Positions 43,119 to 52,325 of a DNA stretch of 64,000 bases are shown piece after piece (position 1 is the stretch's first letter; each line of letters opens with the position of its first letter). The stretch lies in the NCBI RefSeq assembly GCF_048007035.1, contig NZ_CP180355.1, positions 248,001-312,000 of the forward strand, written 5' to 3'. A program made the translations under genes and the position numbers. Below the pieces are notes generated by a model. The model did not search any database and was not told where the DNA came from. It saw nothing but the letters and a program-made list of their open reading frames with translations. This DNA is from Imperialibacter sp963977595 (GTDB lineage: Bacteria > Bacteroidota > Bacteroidia > Cytophagales > Cyclobacteriaceae).

Positions 43119-44405
43119 ATGTCAAACACCCATTCACGCCGCTCCTTCCTCACCAAATCAGCCCTGGGCACCAGTGCTCTCGGCTTAACCGCCCTATCTA
43201 CTTACGGCCAGGGCTACGAAGAAGCCATCCATAAAGCACCGAAACACGGCATGCCTTCCGACCTCAAAATCACCGAGATCAAATGCGGTTATATCCGCAA
43301 CGGCCACAGCCTGTTCGTGAAAATCCACACCAATCAGGGCATCTGGGGATGCGGCGAAGGTGTTGACGCCGTGCCAGGCACCTACCACCTGGTGAAAATG
43401 ATGGGGGAACGCATTAAAGGTAAAAGTCCGTTGAATGTGCACCGCCTCTTTGAAGACATTCGCAAGTCAGGCTTCTTTGAAGGTGCCCAGTCGGGTATGT
43501 TTGTGGCCGTGCTATCGGCAGTAGAAACTGCCCTTTGGGACCTGGCTGGCAAGGCCCTTGGTGTGCCAGTTTACCAGCTGCTGGGAGGCAAATTCCGTGA
43601 CAGCGTGCGGGTGTATATGGACACCGCTTTGTACCAGTCGAGGCTCCCAACGCCGGAAGATTTTGCCGCCAGTGCCAAGGAGGCCGTCGATATGGGCTTC
43701 ACTGCAGTCAAATTTGACCTCGACCAGGCCAACGACCCCAATAAATACGACCGCTATAACTGGACAGCCAGCCCCGCAGAACTACAGAGAATGTACGACC
43801 AAATGGCGGCAACCAGAGAGGCTGTGGGGCCCAACATCGACATCTGTGCCGATATGCACGGGCGCTACGATGCAGTGACTGGCCAGCAAGTAGCCAAACT
43901 GCTGGAGCCTATTCACATGATGTGGCTGGAAGAGCCCATTGCGGCGGAAAATGTGGAAGCCTACAAGGCCATTACGGACTCTACCAGCACACCAATTTGT
44001 GCCGGGGAAAACGTTTACCTCGCTTACGGCTTCAGGCGCATGCTGGAAATAGGTGCCGTTGACATCATTATGCCCGACTTGCAAAAAGCCGGTGGACTGG
44101 GTGAAGCGCAACGCATCGCCAACCTGGCCAATTTGTATTATGTGCCCTTCGCTCCGCACATGGTGGCCTCTTACCTGGGTGCCATGGCTTCGGCTCATGT
44201 ATGCGCTTCGGTGCCCAACTTCATGATCCTGGAATGGCAGATCTATTTCCACAAGGATCCCATGTTCAAAGAAATTGTGACATTCGATGGGGAAATGGTT
44301 GAAAACGGATTTATTTCAGTTTCCAACAAGCCCGGCATTGGCGTAGAAATCAACGAAGAAGGCATGAAGAAGTATGCCACAAAGGGAATTCCTTTTTTTG
44401 AGTAG
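43119..44405 (+). CDS. Tat-exported enolase-superfamily dehydratase (MR/MLE, galactonate-dehydratase-like)
   Basis: The N-terminus SRRSFLTKSALGTSAL is a twin-arginine signal, so the enzyme is probably folded before export with its metal. The barrel shows DICADMHGRYD (metal Asp and acid/base His), WLEEPIAAEN (metal Glu), CAGENVYLAYG (metal Glu) and FAPHMV (second His), the layout of D-galactonate/D-mannonate-type acid-sugar dehydratases. Length is 428. It would turn an aldonate into a 2-keto-3-deoxy acid. A strong hairpin follows the stop. It stands after the RraA-like gene. Confidence 0.9.
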   Translation: MSNTHSRRSFLTKSALGTSALGLTALSTYGQGYEEAIHKAPKHGMPSDLKITEIKCGYIRNGHSLFVKIHTNQGIWGCGEGVDAVPGTYHLVKMMGERIKGKSPLNVHRLFEDIRKSGFFEGAQSGMFVAVLSAVETALWDLAGKALGVPVYQLLGGKFRDSVRVYMDTALYQSRLPTPEDFAASAKEAVDMGFTAVKFDLDQANDPNKYDRYNWTASPAELQRMYDQMAATREAVGPNIDICADMHGRYDAVTGQQVAKLLEPIHMMWLEEPIAAENVEAYKAITDSTSTPICAGENVYLAYGFRRMLEIGAVDIIMPDLQKAGGLGEAQRIANLANLYYVPFAPHMVASYLGAMASAHVCASVPNFMILEWQIYFHKDPMFKEIVTFDGEMVENGFISVSNKPGIGVEINEEGMKKYATKGIPFFE

Positions 44406-44412
44406 GCATGAG

Positions 44413-44437
44413 AGTCGCCCGGTAAAGCCGGGCGACT
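44413..44437. terminator. Stem-loop, likely terminator after the dehydratase gene
   Basis: A perfect 10-bp stem AGTCGCCCGG / CCGGGCGACT with a 5-nt loop (TAAAG), seven bases after the TAG. There is no clear T run; the opposite strand leads into the membrane protein gene, so it may act for both. Confidence 0.65.
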
Positions 44438-44466
44438 TCCAATATGTTAGAAGAGCATAGGTTCCT

Positions 44467-44853
44467 TCAAACCATTTTAAAATAAGCCCACTTCAAAAAC
44501 ATCAGCAGCATAAGGGCCAGTGGATGATAAATGATGAGCAGGAAGATCATGGCACTTTCTCCCGACTCTTCCATTTTCATGATTTTGATAAGTCCGGGGA
44601 TTAAAACACCCATCGCAATAAGATACACAACACTGAAGCCCAAGGATATCAAAAAGTAGTACCATGGCCTATCCGCAAAGCCAACCAAAACGGTATTGAC
44701 TACAATGAAGCATCCATACACGATACCGGCGGCCATCCACGCATTGTCTGCTTTTACCGGCCTCACAAGTACCAGAACGATAAGGGTGAGTGGTACAAAA
44801 AACAACAACTGATACAAAGGCTTTTGAAGCCATTCGAAAACACTAAGGCCCAT
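44467..44853 (-). CDS. Small membrane protein, function unknown
   Basis: The 128-residue protein has four hydrophobic helices (about 14-30, 38-58, 65-90, 100-122), with the loop KIMKMEESGESAMIFLL and a short tail WAYFKMV. I recognise no domain. Small polytopic proteins of this size exist in many Bacteroidota. It is transcribed convergently to the dehydratase gene and divergently from M14, with no partner. Confidence 0.7.
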   Translation of the reverse strand: MGLSVFEWLQKPLYQLLFFVPLTLIVLVLVRPVKADNAWMAAGIVYGCFIVVNTVLVGFADRPWYYFLISLGFSVVYLIAMGVLIPGLIKIMKMEESGESAMIFLLIIYHPLALMLLMFLKWAYFKMV

Positions 44854-45027
44854 GCACCAAGTTCTGCAAAAAGTTTGAAAGAATTACGGTGGGCTCGCAT
44901 AGATTCAAGTGAATCCTATCCTTCATCAGCTTTGCCTCGCAGGGCAAACCATTCGCCCGTATAAAACTCCTCAGCTAGATTCATTCATTTCCTTATATTC
45001 GGTCGTTTCAGGCTAATACTACCAACC

Positions 45028-47745
45028 ATGACCAATACCGTACTCCCTCAGGTAACCAAGAAGGCGACTCTTCTGGCTGTTGCTTTCCAAATATCTTTCT
45101 CATCATTGCTGCTGGCGCAAATCCCAGCCCCCGAAGAAACACTGGGTTTTAAAGTGGGTGCTGACTTCCATCTGGCCACCTACGAGCAATCATTGGAATA
45201 CTTTAACAAACTCGACGTCGCCAGCGACAGGATCCAAATGGTGCATGTGGGCGAAACCTCCGAAGGAAGACCATGGTTTTTCGCCCTGATTTCATCGGCT
45301 GATAACATCAAAAACATTGGAAAGTACAAGGCCATTGCGCAGCGGCTGGCACATCCTGATGGCATGACGAGGGAGGAAGCCAAACAACTGGCCAAAGAAG
45401 GCAAGCCCATCGTCCACATCGACGGGGGCCTGCATGCCTCGGAGGTGGCCGGAGCCCAGCACACTATTTCGCTGGCGCACCAGCTCATCAGCACAGCGGA
45501 GTCAGACGAGAGAATTGCCAGAATTCTCGACGATGTCATCATTTTGCTCTGGCCTTCGCTCAATCCCGACGGTCAGGACATTATTGCCAATTGGTACGAA
45601 GAGAACGTGGGCACACCTTACGAAGTCGCCCCGGTGCCCTGGCTTTATCAAAAGTATGTGGGCCACGACAATAACCGGGACGCCTACATGGTCAATATGA
45701 TTGAGTCGAGAGTCGTGGGCCGTACATGGAGAGAATGGGAGCCCAACATCATCCATGTACATCACCAGTCGTCGCCCTTCCCTACCCGAATCTGGCTGCC
45801 CCCATTTGCTGAGCCTATTGCTTCGCAAACGCCGCCTCTGGTTGCCCGTGAAGTCAACATGATTGGCATGGCCATGGCTCAGGAGCTGGAAACCGAAGGT
45901 CTGAAAGGTGCGGTGCACATGGGGCAGGGCTTCGACGCCTGGTACCCCGGCTATATCGACTACATGCCGGTGCTGCAAAACATTCCTTCCTTCTGGACGG
46001 AAACAGCCCTTTACCGGTACGCCACTCCCTATTTCTATACCATCAACGACTTCCCCAAAGACAGAAGCGATCTTCGCATCGAATCGCTTTACTCCAGTCC
46101 GTGGCCGGGTGGCTGGTGGCGCATAAGCGACGCCATCCAATACATGCAAACAGCCTCTATTGCGGTATTAGACTATGCCTCCAAGTACAGCGAAACAGTT
46201 CTTTTCAATAAGTATCAGTCGGCGCAAAACACGATTGAAAAGTACCGCAATGAGCCTCCATACGCTTATTTCATTCCTCAGCAGCAGCGTGACCCCGCCC
46301 GTCCGGTAGAGCTACTGAAGCGCCTGGCCTTTAACGGCATCAAAATCTCGCAACTAGACAAGGCCATTACTTTTGACGGGCAAGCTTATCCCAAAGGCAC
46401 CTGGGTAATTCCCATGGACCAGGAATTTGCCGAACTGGCCCGCCAGGTTCTCGACGTGCAGGTATACCCCGACCTTCGGGAATTTCCCGATGGCCCGCTG
46501 GAGCAGCCCTACGACGCTGCCGGCTGGTCGTTGCCCCTCCAGTTTGAGCTGAATATCATTGCGGCTGCCAGCCCTCTTTCTGAAGACATAAGAGCCAGCC
46601 TCAGGGAAGTAAAAGGAACCAAAGTCGACTGGAAAACAGCCGCCAGCGACGACAATAGCAAAATTGATTTTGCCCCGGGAATAGGTTTCAATACCAACGA
46701 AGTAGCTGCAGGCATTCTTCCTCTCCCTGGTTCCCTGAAAGGAAGCGGCACCACGCTATTGCTTGACCCCAAGGAGAACAACACCTTTCGAGTACTTGGC
46801 GAAGCCTGGAAACAGGGACTCACCGTTGAGTACGCCAATCAAAAATATGTTGTGAAAGGTGCCTCAGAGACACTCACCAAAAGATGGGTGGACGACTTTG
46901 CTGTGAACATCGCCAGAACCGGTAGCTCATCGGGCGTAAGGATTCAACCCCGCATCGCCATTTACGAACCCTGGACGGCCAGCATGGACATGGGCTGGAC
47001 CCGCTGGCTGCTTGATAATTTTGGACTGCCTTATACTGTCATCCGAAATTCAGACTTTGCGGCCAGTAACTTAAAAGATAGGTTCGATGTGATAGTGATG
47101 GCTTCAGAAAGGAATGGCACCATCGAAAATGGTTACAAAAAAGGACAAGTGCCTCCCCGCTACGAGGGTGGGCTGGGTGAAACAGGTATCCGCAACCTCG
47201 ATGACTTTGTCAAGGCAGGTGGCACGCTCGTCTGCATGAATCAAAGCAGCGATTTCGCTATTGAATCGCTCTACTTACCTGTTAAAAATATTGTGAAAGG
47301 TGTGAACAGAAAGGATTTCTTCACCGGAGGCTCCATCATGGAAGTGGCAGCGAACACTGCACATCCGGTAATGGCCGGGATGCCCGATCATGCCAGTGTT
47401 TTTGTCAATAGAAGCCCTGTTTTTACGACTTTGGAGGGCTTCAAAGGAGAGGCACTTGCCAAATACCAGGAGAAGGGCTCTCCCCTTCGCTCCGGGTTTC
47501 TGCTAGGCACTAAATACCTGAATGGCTACGCAGCGGCGCTCGACGTTCAGCATGGGCAAGGCCATGTGATCCTGTTCGGCTTCCAACCCCAATGGCGTGG
47601 GCAACCCATGGGCACTTACCGCACACTGTTCAATGCGATGTTGTACGGAGAAAACACGGCCAAAAGTCGTGCTGTTTCAGAGGGCTTTTGGGCGGCTCCC
47701 GCCAAAGCTGAAGGCAACAGCAGGGCGTCCGGCGGCAAACAATAG
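45028..47745 (+). CDS. Large exported M14 family zinc carboxypeptidase
   Basis: This 905-residue protein has a signal peptide region (to about residue 31). The M14 core shows HIDGGLHASEVAGAQH (H-x-x-E zinc ligands), LLWPSLNPDGQDII, and EWEPNIIHVHHQSSPFP (third zinc His). About 500 residues of C-terminal domains follow, including a DUF-like Rossmann or gatase-type region (RIAIYEPWTASMDMGWTRWLLDNFG...VIVMASERN...). Such enzymes in Bacteroidota and planctomycetes cleave exported proteins or peptides. The final Glu may be in the unusual position, so strict carboxypeptidase action is not certain. Confidence 0.9.
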   Translation: MTNTVLPQVTKKATLLAVAFQISFSSLLLAQIPAPEETLGFKVGADFHLATYEQSLEYFNKLDVASDRIQMVHVGETSEGRPWFFALISSADNIKNIGKYKAIAQRLAHPDGMTREEAKQLAKEGKPIVHIDGGLHASEVAGAQHTISLAHQLISTAESDERIARILDDVIILLWPSLNPDGQDIIANWYEENVGTPYEVAPVPWLYQKYVGHDNNRDAYMVNMIESRVVGRTWREWEPNIIHVHHQSSPFPTRIWLPPFAEPIASQTPPLVAREVNMIGMAMAQELETEGLKGAVHMGQGFDAWYPGYIDYMPVLQNIPSFWTETALYRYATPYFYTINDFPKDRSDLRIESLYSSPWPGGWWRISDAIQYMQTASIAVLDYASKYSETVLFNKYQSAQNTIEKYRNEPPYAYFIPQQQRDPARPVELLKRLAFNGIKISQLDKAITFDGQAYPKGTWVIPMDQEFAELARQVLDVQVYPDLREFPDGPLEQPYDAAGWSLPLQFELNIIAAASPLSEDIRASLREVKGTKVDWKTAASDDNSKIDFAPGIGFNTNEVAAGILPLPGSLKGSGTTLLLDPKENNTFRVLGEAWKQGLTVEYANQKYVVKGASETLTKRWVDDFAVNIARTGSSSGVRIQPRIAIYEPWTASMDMGWTRWLLDNFGLPYTVIRNSDFAASNLKDRFDVIVMASERNGTIENGYKKGQVPPRYEGGLGETGIRNLDDFVKAGGTLVCMNQSSDFAIESLYLPVKNIVKGVNRKDFFTGGSIMEVAANTAHPVMAGMPDHASVFVNRSPVFTTLEGFKGEALAKYQEKGSPLRSGFLLGTKYLNGYAAALDVQHGQGHVILFGFQPQWRGQPMGTYRTLFNAMLYGENTAKSRAVSEGFWAAPAKAEGNSRASGGKQ

Positions 47746-47785
47746 TGTAGTGTAATGCAGGGCATCATGGTAAAGTTTTAATGGC

Positions 47786-48535
47786 ATGAGAACCACAAAA
47801 GGAGCACTGATTGCATTGGTAGTTCTGTTTACTTGCCACTGGGAAGCTGATTCCCAGGGAATCAAAATCGACCATGTGGTCACTGTTGTTGCCGACCTCG
47901 ATCAGGCTACCAGCCGATATACTCAGCTTGGGTTCACTGTCAAGCAGGGCCGATTGCACGCCAACGGGCTTATCAACGCACATGTAAAGTTTGGGAATAA
48001 AACATCTCTCGAACTGATGTCTGTCAGAGGCGAGCCCACCGACCGCATGGCGAGGGACTACCAGACACTTTTACAAGCGGGAGAAGGCGGCGTATACCTG
48101 GCTGTATCCGGGGTTCGAACTGAGGAGATGGAACAGATGCTCTCTGGCTTGAAAATAGCTTTTGAAACCTCAAAAGGGAGAAGCTGGGACTATATAACGT
48201 TTCCGCAGGAGCCTGAGTTAGCACATTTCTTTTTTATTGCCTACCACGGAACCATGAACGATCCGGGGGAAATCACTACTCATAAAAATGAGTCAGACCG
48301 TATCACAGCCATCTACATAAAGGGCAGCGAAAGAGTTTCCTATTTTCTGAAAGGTATTGGACTGCAATCGGCTGGGAGAAAGAAGGACGAGCTGTTTGGT
48401 AGTGCAGAAAAGTTCTTCACTGCGTCTGGGGATATCATTGTCGTTCCAAAAAATGAGTCGGCGAAAAGACCAAGACTGAAAGCAGTAAGTTTCGGGAGCT
48501 CCGATGGGAAAGAAAGTGTGAGGATAAGTTTTTAA
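47786..48535 (+). CDS. Exported VOC-fold (glyoxalase-like) protein
   Basis: A signal peptide (to about residue 25) is followed by a VOC_3/glyoxalase-like domain, starting IKIDHVVTVVADLDQATSRYTQLGFTVKQGRLH and continuing LINAHVKFGNKTSLELMSVRG. The second half ESDRITAIYIKGSERVSYFLKGIGLQS appears to be another, degenerate VOC repeat. Length 249. Ligand and catalysis are unknown; exported VOC proteins are uncommon. It lies 40 bp behind the M14 gene and is perhaps co-transcribed with it. Confidence 0.85.
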   Translation: MRTTKGALIALVVLFTCHWEADSQGIKIDHVVTVVADLDQATSRYTQLGFTVKQGRLHANGLINAHVKFGNKTSLELMSVRGEPTDRMARDYQTLLQAGEGGVYLAVSGVRTEEMEQMLSGLKIAFETSKGRSWDYITFPQEPELAHFFFIAYHGTMNDPGEITTHKNESDRITAIYIKGSERVSYFLKGIGLQSAGRKKDELFGSAEKFFTASGDIIVVPKNESAKRPRLKAVSFGSSDGKESVRISF

Positions 48536-48606
48536 AGGAGCGGGGCAAATAGATGTGGTCTCCGATACATTCACCAAACTAAGACCGCAAAATAATTACA
48601 TTTCCG

Positions 48607-48614
48607 TACCTTCG
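48607..48614 (+). promoter_or_regulatory. Putative -7 element TACCTTCG
   Basis: TACCTTCG resembles TAnnTTTG with one change and lies 26 bp before ATG 48641. No -33 element was found. Confidence 0.3.
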
Positions 48615-48640
48615 TGACTCCAAATGGCGAAAACAACACA

Positions 48641-49390
48641 ATGGCATTAAAAGAAGAGCTTAGAACCCAGGGTGACTTCCTGTTCAAACACAGAAGTTAC
48701 CTGCCGCTGGTCATCATCGTGGTCGGTATTTATGTGTATGTACAAAATGTATTGAATGGCACCATTACCGATTCACAACAAGATGACCTGTTCAAGCTAG
48801 GCTGTTTTCTGGTGTGTGTACTGGGTTTGGCGATTCGCATGGTGGCCATTGGCTACTCTGCCGACAACACCTCTGGTCGCAATACCACCGTGGGGCAAGT
48901 AGCAGACTCTGTGAATTCAACCGGACTGTACGCCACAGTACGCCACCCATTGTATGTAGGAAACTTTTTCATGTGGCTGGGCATCGCAGGCTTCACGCAG
49001 GAGCCCTGGTTCATTGTCGCCTTCGTCTTTATGTACTGGGTGTATTATGAAAGAATCATGTATGCAGAGGAGATGTTTTTGATCGATAAATACGGGAAAG
49101 AATACGTCGACTGGGCTGCAAAAACGCCTGCCTTCATCCCCGCCTTTAGCAAGTGGATCAAACCCAAATACACCTTTAGCTGGAGGAAAATTATCCGCCA
49201 GGAAAAGGCCGGCATTTTAAATATGTTCCTGGTTGTCTTTGCCTTCGAAGTGATCGGAGCATCGGTGGCCAACAAGGAATTTTCACTGGGAAATGTATAC
49301 TGGATGTATGGCTTCGCTGCCAGCGTGGCGTGGTATATCATCATTAAGACAATTCAAAAAACCACTCAGGTGCTGTCTTACGACAGATAG
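48641..49390 (+). CDS. Membrane methyltransferase of the isoprenylcysteine-carboxymethyltransferase/PEMT type
   Basis: ATG 48641 (MALKEELRTQGDFLFKHRSYLPLVIIVVG) begins 249 residues with about five helices. The diagnostic block GLYATVRHPLYVGNFFMWLG (R-H-P-x-Y-x-G) binds SAM in this family, and YYERIMYAEEMFLIDKYGKEYVDW is the second conserved block. Acceptors of such bacterial proteins are lipids or isoprenoid tails. No clear partner gene. An alternative GTG start at 48614 would add nine residues. Confidence 0.9.
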   Translation: MALKEELRTQGDFLFKHRSYLPLVIIVVGIYVYVQNVLNGTITDSQQDDLFKLGCFLVCVLGLAIRMVAIGYSADNTSGRNTTVGQVADSVNSTGLYATVRHPLYVGNFFMWLGIAGFTQEPWFIVAFVFMYWVYYERIMYAEEMFLIDKYGKEYVDWAAKTPAFIPAFSKWIKPKYTFSWRKIIRQEKAGILNMFLVVFAFEVIGASVANKEFSLGNVYWMYGFAASVAWYIIIKTIQKTTQVLSYDR

Positions 49391-49601
49391 TTGCAGATTT
49401 TTTTGGGTTGGGTCAACAGTTCAAAAGGGAATTAGCCGACCCATGAGCAGCACACCGTCTTCCATATTTCGGCCTGAACCGCTTGCTTTTTTCTGTCTGG
49501 TGACGAAAAATCCGTCTCAGACAGCAACCTGATGGGAAAGATTGTCGTTTCACTACATTTTTAATCCCGGTTAAGTCCATTTTTTAATCCGAAGCAGATC
49601 C

Positions 49602-50999
49602 ATGAACCAACGGCTACAGTACGACCTGGACAATACCAGGCAATTACTCACCCAGACACTGGAAGAAGGACTCTCATATCTTCAAAACATCAACGCCGCT
49701 CCCACATCAGCAGCCAAAGTAACTACCGACTTTGCTCCCCTGCCAACTGACGGAGCTGGCGGAAGTGACGCTCTAAGCGAGTTCAGGAAACGCTTCAAAG
49801 ACCTCATGGTGGCCTCTGCTGGCCCACGTTACTGGGGCTTTGTAACAGGTGGCACCACGCCTGCTGCAATTATGGGCGACATGCTGGCTACCATTTTCGA
49901 TCAGAATACCCAAACCGTCAAAGGCCATGGCGACCTCTCCGGCATCATCGAGTTCGAAACCATCGACATGCTCAAAGAGCTCTTCGGCCTTCCTGACGAT
50001 TTCCTTGGGGGATTTGTTACCGGTGCCACCATGTCGAATTTCACCTGCCTGGGTGTGGCACGCCAGTGGGTTGGCAAGCAAAAAGGAATAGATATTGCCA
50101 AAAAAGGCGTTCCTTCTATCTTCCCCATTTTGTCAGCAGTGCCCCACTCCTCTTCCATCAAAGCGCTGTCGATGCTCGGCCTTGGAAGCAGCAATATCCA
50201 AATCGTGAACACGATTGACGCCACGAGGGAGGCCATTGACATGGCAGCACTGGAAGAGAAAATCCAATCGCTCAACGGCGAACCATTTATCCTGATCTCC
50301 AGCGGCGGCACAGTCAACACAGTCGACTACGATGACGCTCAGGCCATCGCCGACCTCAAAGAAAAGTACAACTTCTGGTGGCACGTCGATGCCGCTTTTG
50401 GAGGATTTGCGGCCATTTCCCCCGCTTACGCTCATCTGCTTGCAGGTTGGGAACAAGCCGACAGTATCACCATTGATGGCCACAAGTGGTTAAACGTGCC
50501 TTACGAAAGTGCTTTCTTTTTTGTGAAAGAAAAACACAAGCTGCTTCAGGTAGAAACTTACCAAAACTCCAATGCACCCTACCTTGGCGACCCGTTGGAA
50601 AACTTCAACTTTCTCAACTTCCTGCCAGAAAATTCGAGGCGATTCAAAGCGCTACCAGCATGGTTTACGCTAAAGGCCTACGGAAAGGATGGCTATCGTG
50701 AAATAGTGGAACGCAATATCGCCCAGGCCATACAGCTAGGAGAATTCATCAACCAAAGCGATTATTTTGAGCTTCTGGCGCCGGTGAGGCTCAATACTGT
50801 TTGCTTTACCTTGAAAGGTGGTGATTCAATCCAGGTACAAGCCTTCCTCGACAGGCTCAACGAAGGCGGCAAGGTGTTCATGACACCTACTTTTTTCAAT
50901 GGGCGAAAAGGCATCAGGGCTGCTCTGGTGAACTGGCGCACCACGGAAGAAGATGTAGAGATCGTGCAGAAAGAGATGATGATGGCTGCTGGGCACTAA
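49602..50999 (+). CDS. PLP-dependent group II decarboxylase-like protein
   Basis: This 465-residue protein has the opening GPRYWGFVTGGTTPAAIMGDML, the glycine-rich GGFVTGATMSNFTCLGVARQ, SAVPHSSSIKALSMLGLG, HVDAAFGGFAA (Asp of the cofactor) and TIDGHKWLNVPY, where the Lys binds PLP. The pattern is that of aromatic-L-amino-acid and diaminobutyrate/aspartate decarboxylases. It probably decarboxylates an amino acid in the cytosol; the substrate needs active-site comparison. A single gene with its own promoter region (TACATTTT upstream). Confidence 0.92.
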   Translation: MNQRLQYDLDNTRQLLTQTLEEGLSYLQNINAAPTSAAKVTTDFAPLPTDGAGGSDALSEFRKRFKDLMVASAGPRYWGFVTGGTTPAAIMGDMLATIFDQNTQTVKGHGDLSGIIEFETIDMLKELFGLPDDFLGGFVTGATMSNFTCLGVARQWVGKQKGIDIAKKGVPSIFPILSAVPHSSSIKALSMLGLGSSNIQIVNTIDATREAIDMAALEEKIQSLNGEPFILISSGGTVNTVDYDDAQAIADLKEKYNFWWHVDAAFGGFAAISPAYAHLLAGWEQADSITIDGHKWLNVPYESAFFFVKEKHKLLQVETYQNSNAPYLGDPLENFNFLNFLPENSRRFKALPAWFTLKAYGKDGYREIVERNIAQAIQLGEFINQSDYFELLAPVRLNTVCFTLKGGDSIQVQAFLDRLNEGGKVFMTPTFFNGRKGIRAALVNWRTTEEDVEIVQKEMMMAAGH

Positions 51000-51088
51000 G
51001 GATGGTGGACAGATAAATGGTGTTTTCGTGTGGCGCAATCAACCCTTCACAATGCCGCTTTTACACCCTCAGCTCCTGTGGCATTCTC

Positions 51089-51107
51089 GCTACCTTTGTA
51101 AGGTAGC
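51089..51107 (+). promoter_or_regulatory. Promoter -7 element TACCTTTG inside a palindrome
   Basis: TACCTTTG (51091-51098) matches the consensus. It is inside GCTACCTTTGTAAGGTAGC, an 8-bp-arm palindrome (51089-51107). The ATG follows at 51122. The palindrome may be an operator read by a regulator of the GyrI-like gene. Confidence 0.5.
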
Positions 51108-51121
51108 AAGACATAAGTGTA

Positions 51122-51541
51122 ATGGAGATTATTCACATCCCGCATGACATAAAGGTTTTTGGACATCAGGTGAACGCCTTTCCCAACGGCGTTGGAGACG
51201 CATTTGATGCCATTGTAGAAAGAGTTGAAGGCGGATTCAGTCGGCCTTTTTACGGACTTTCCAGAATGAAAGGAAATGATGTCATCTACATGGCCGCAGC
51301 CATTGAAAAGTTCCCTGAGGAGGGTAAGCAACTAGGTTACGAAGAATATGTCATTCGGAAAGGCAACTACGCTGCCATCACAGTCACTGACTGGCATTCG
51401 AAACTGAGTGCTCTCCCTGGCGTTTTTAGTGAGTTAATGAAAATAGAAGGGCTTGACCCCGAGCATTGGGCTGTAGAATGGTACAAAGACGACGATGAAT
51501 TAGTGTGCATGCTGAGATTGAAAGACGACTTGCCCGGCTAA
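51122..51541 (+). CDS. GyrI-like / effector-binding domain protein
   Basis: The 139-residue protein follows the AraC effector-binding (AraC_E_bind/GyrI-like) fold: VFGHQVNAFPNGVGDAFDAIVERV, FSRPFYGLSRMKGNDVIYMAAAIE, ERGKQLGYEEYVIRKGNYAAITVTDW-like block, ending HWAVEWYKDDDELVCMLRLKDD. No DNA-binding domain is attached, so it may buffer or bind a small hydrophobic cation, as in SbmC-type proteins. It starts a series of small stress-type proteins. The promoter lies 14 bp upstream. Confidence 0.85.
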   Translation: MEIIHIPHDIKVFGHQVNAFPNGVGDAFDAIVERVEGGFSRPFYGLSRMKGNDVIYMAAAIEKFPEEGKQLGYEEYVIRKGNYAAITVTDWHSKLSALPGVFSELMKIEGLDPEHWAVEWYKDDDELVCMLRLKDDLPG

Positions 51542-51631
51542 TATAAAAAGCAGCCAAAGCTGTAATCCGGGCGATAGTTTGCTAACTTATTAATAGAAAA
51601 ATCATTTGGTGTATTTCTAACCCACTATGAT

Positions 51632-52012
51632 ATGTTGAAAGATTCAAAAGCATTCACTGGTTTTTCGGTAAGCGACCTTTCGAAGGCAAAAGACTTTTAC
51701 TCAGAAAAGCTTGGGCTACAGGTAGAAGAACTATCAATGGGTTTGCTCCAGCTTGAATTTAATGGTGGCGGCAAAGTAATTATTTACCCAAAACCCAACC
51801 ATGAACCTGCCACCTTCACCGTGCTCAACTTTCCTGTGAAGGACGTAGAGGCTACAGTTGACTGGCTGACAAGCAAAGGAATTGCATTTGAGCAGTATGA
51901 TGCCCCTATCAAGACTGATAAAAAAGGTATTTGCAGAAATGATCGTGGTCCTGCCATCGCCTGGTTCAAGGATCCGGCCGGTAATATTTTGTCTATCCTA
52001 GAAGAAATGTAG
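51632..52012 (+). CDS. VOC family protein
   Basis: The 126-residue protein reads MLKDSKAFTGFSVSDLSKAKDFYSEKLGLQVEELSMG, LLQLEFNGGGKVIIYPK and ends AIAWFKDPAGNILSILEEM. This is a standard single VOC domain (glyoxalase/extradiol type) with the final D-P-x-G-N motif. Ligand unknown. The next small gene begins at the very next base after its TAG, so they are translated together. Confidence 0.9.
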   Translation: MLKDSKAFTGFSVSDLSKAKDFYSEKLGLQVEELSMGLLQLEFNGGGKVIIYPKPNHEPATFTVLNFPVKDVEATVDWLTSKGIAFEQYDAPIKTDKKGICRNDRGPAIAWFKDPAGNILSILEEM

Positions 52013-52273
52013 ATGGTAGAAGTGTTCAAAACTACTGTCGATAATCACGTTCAGGCCTTCAGGCTGCTGGAAGCGATCCACCGTGCGTTCCCTGGCTGTA
52101 GTGCAAATTTTGACCTTGACGACTGCGACCGCATCCTCAGAGTGGTGAGTCACAGCAGTCAGGTAAACACCTGCGCCGTTATTCATCTGACATTAAGTCA
52201 GGGTTGCTTCGCTGAAGTTTTGAACGATGAGTTACAACCAGCTGAGGTGAACCCGAGCCTTCAAAAGACATAA
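52013..52273 (+). CDS. Small ferredoxin-fold (HMA-like) protein of unknown function
   Basis: ATG 52013 directly follows the VOC stop. The 86-residue protein reads MVEVFKTTVDNHVQAFRLLEAIHRAFPGCSANFDLDDCDRILRVVS, which I recall as a common Bacteroidota family (MVEVFKTNV...KINFDLEDCDKILRV) with a beta-alpha-beta fold. Here the last 20 residues do not match what I remember. No metal-binding CxxC is present. Tight spacing implies joint expression with the VOC protein. Confidence 0.7.
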   Translation: MVEVFKTTVDNHVQAFRLLEAIHRAFPGCSANFDLDDCDRILRVVSHSSQVNTCAVIHLTLSQGCFAEVLNDELQPAEVNPSLQKT

Positions 52274-52325
52274 GAAATCTGTCAACCAATCATTACAGCA
52301 CCCTCTATACTAAAACCACCACTTT

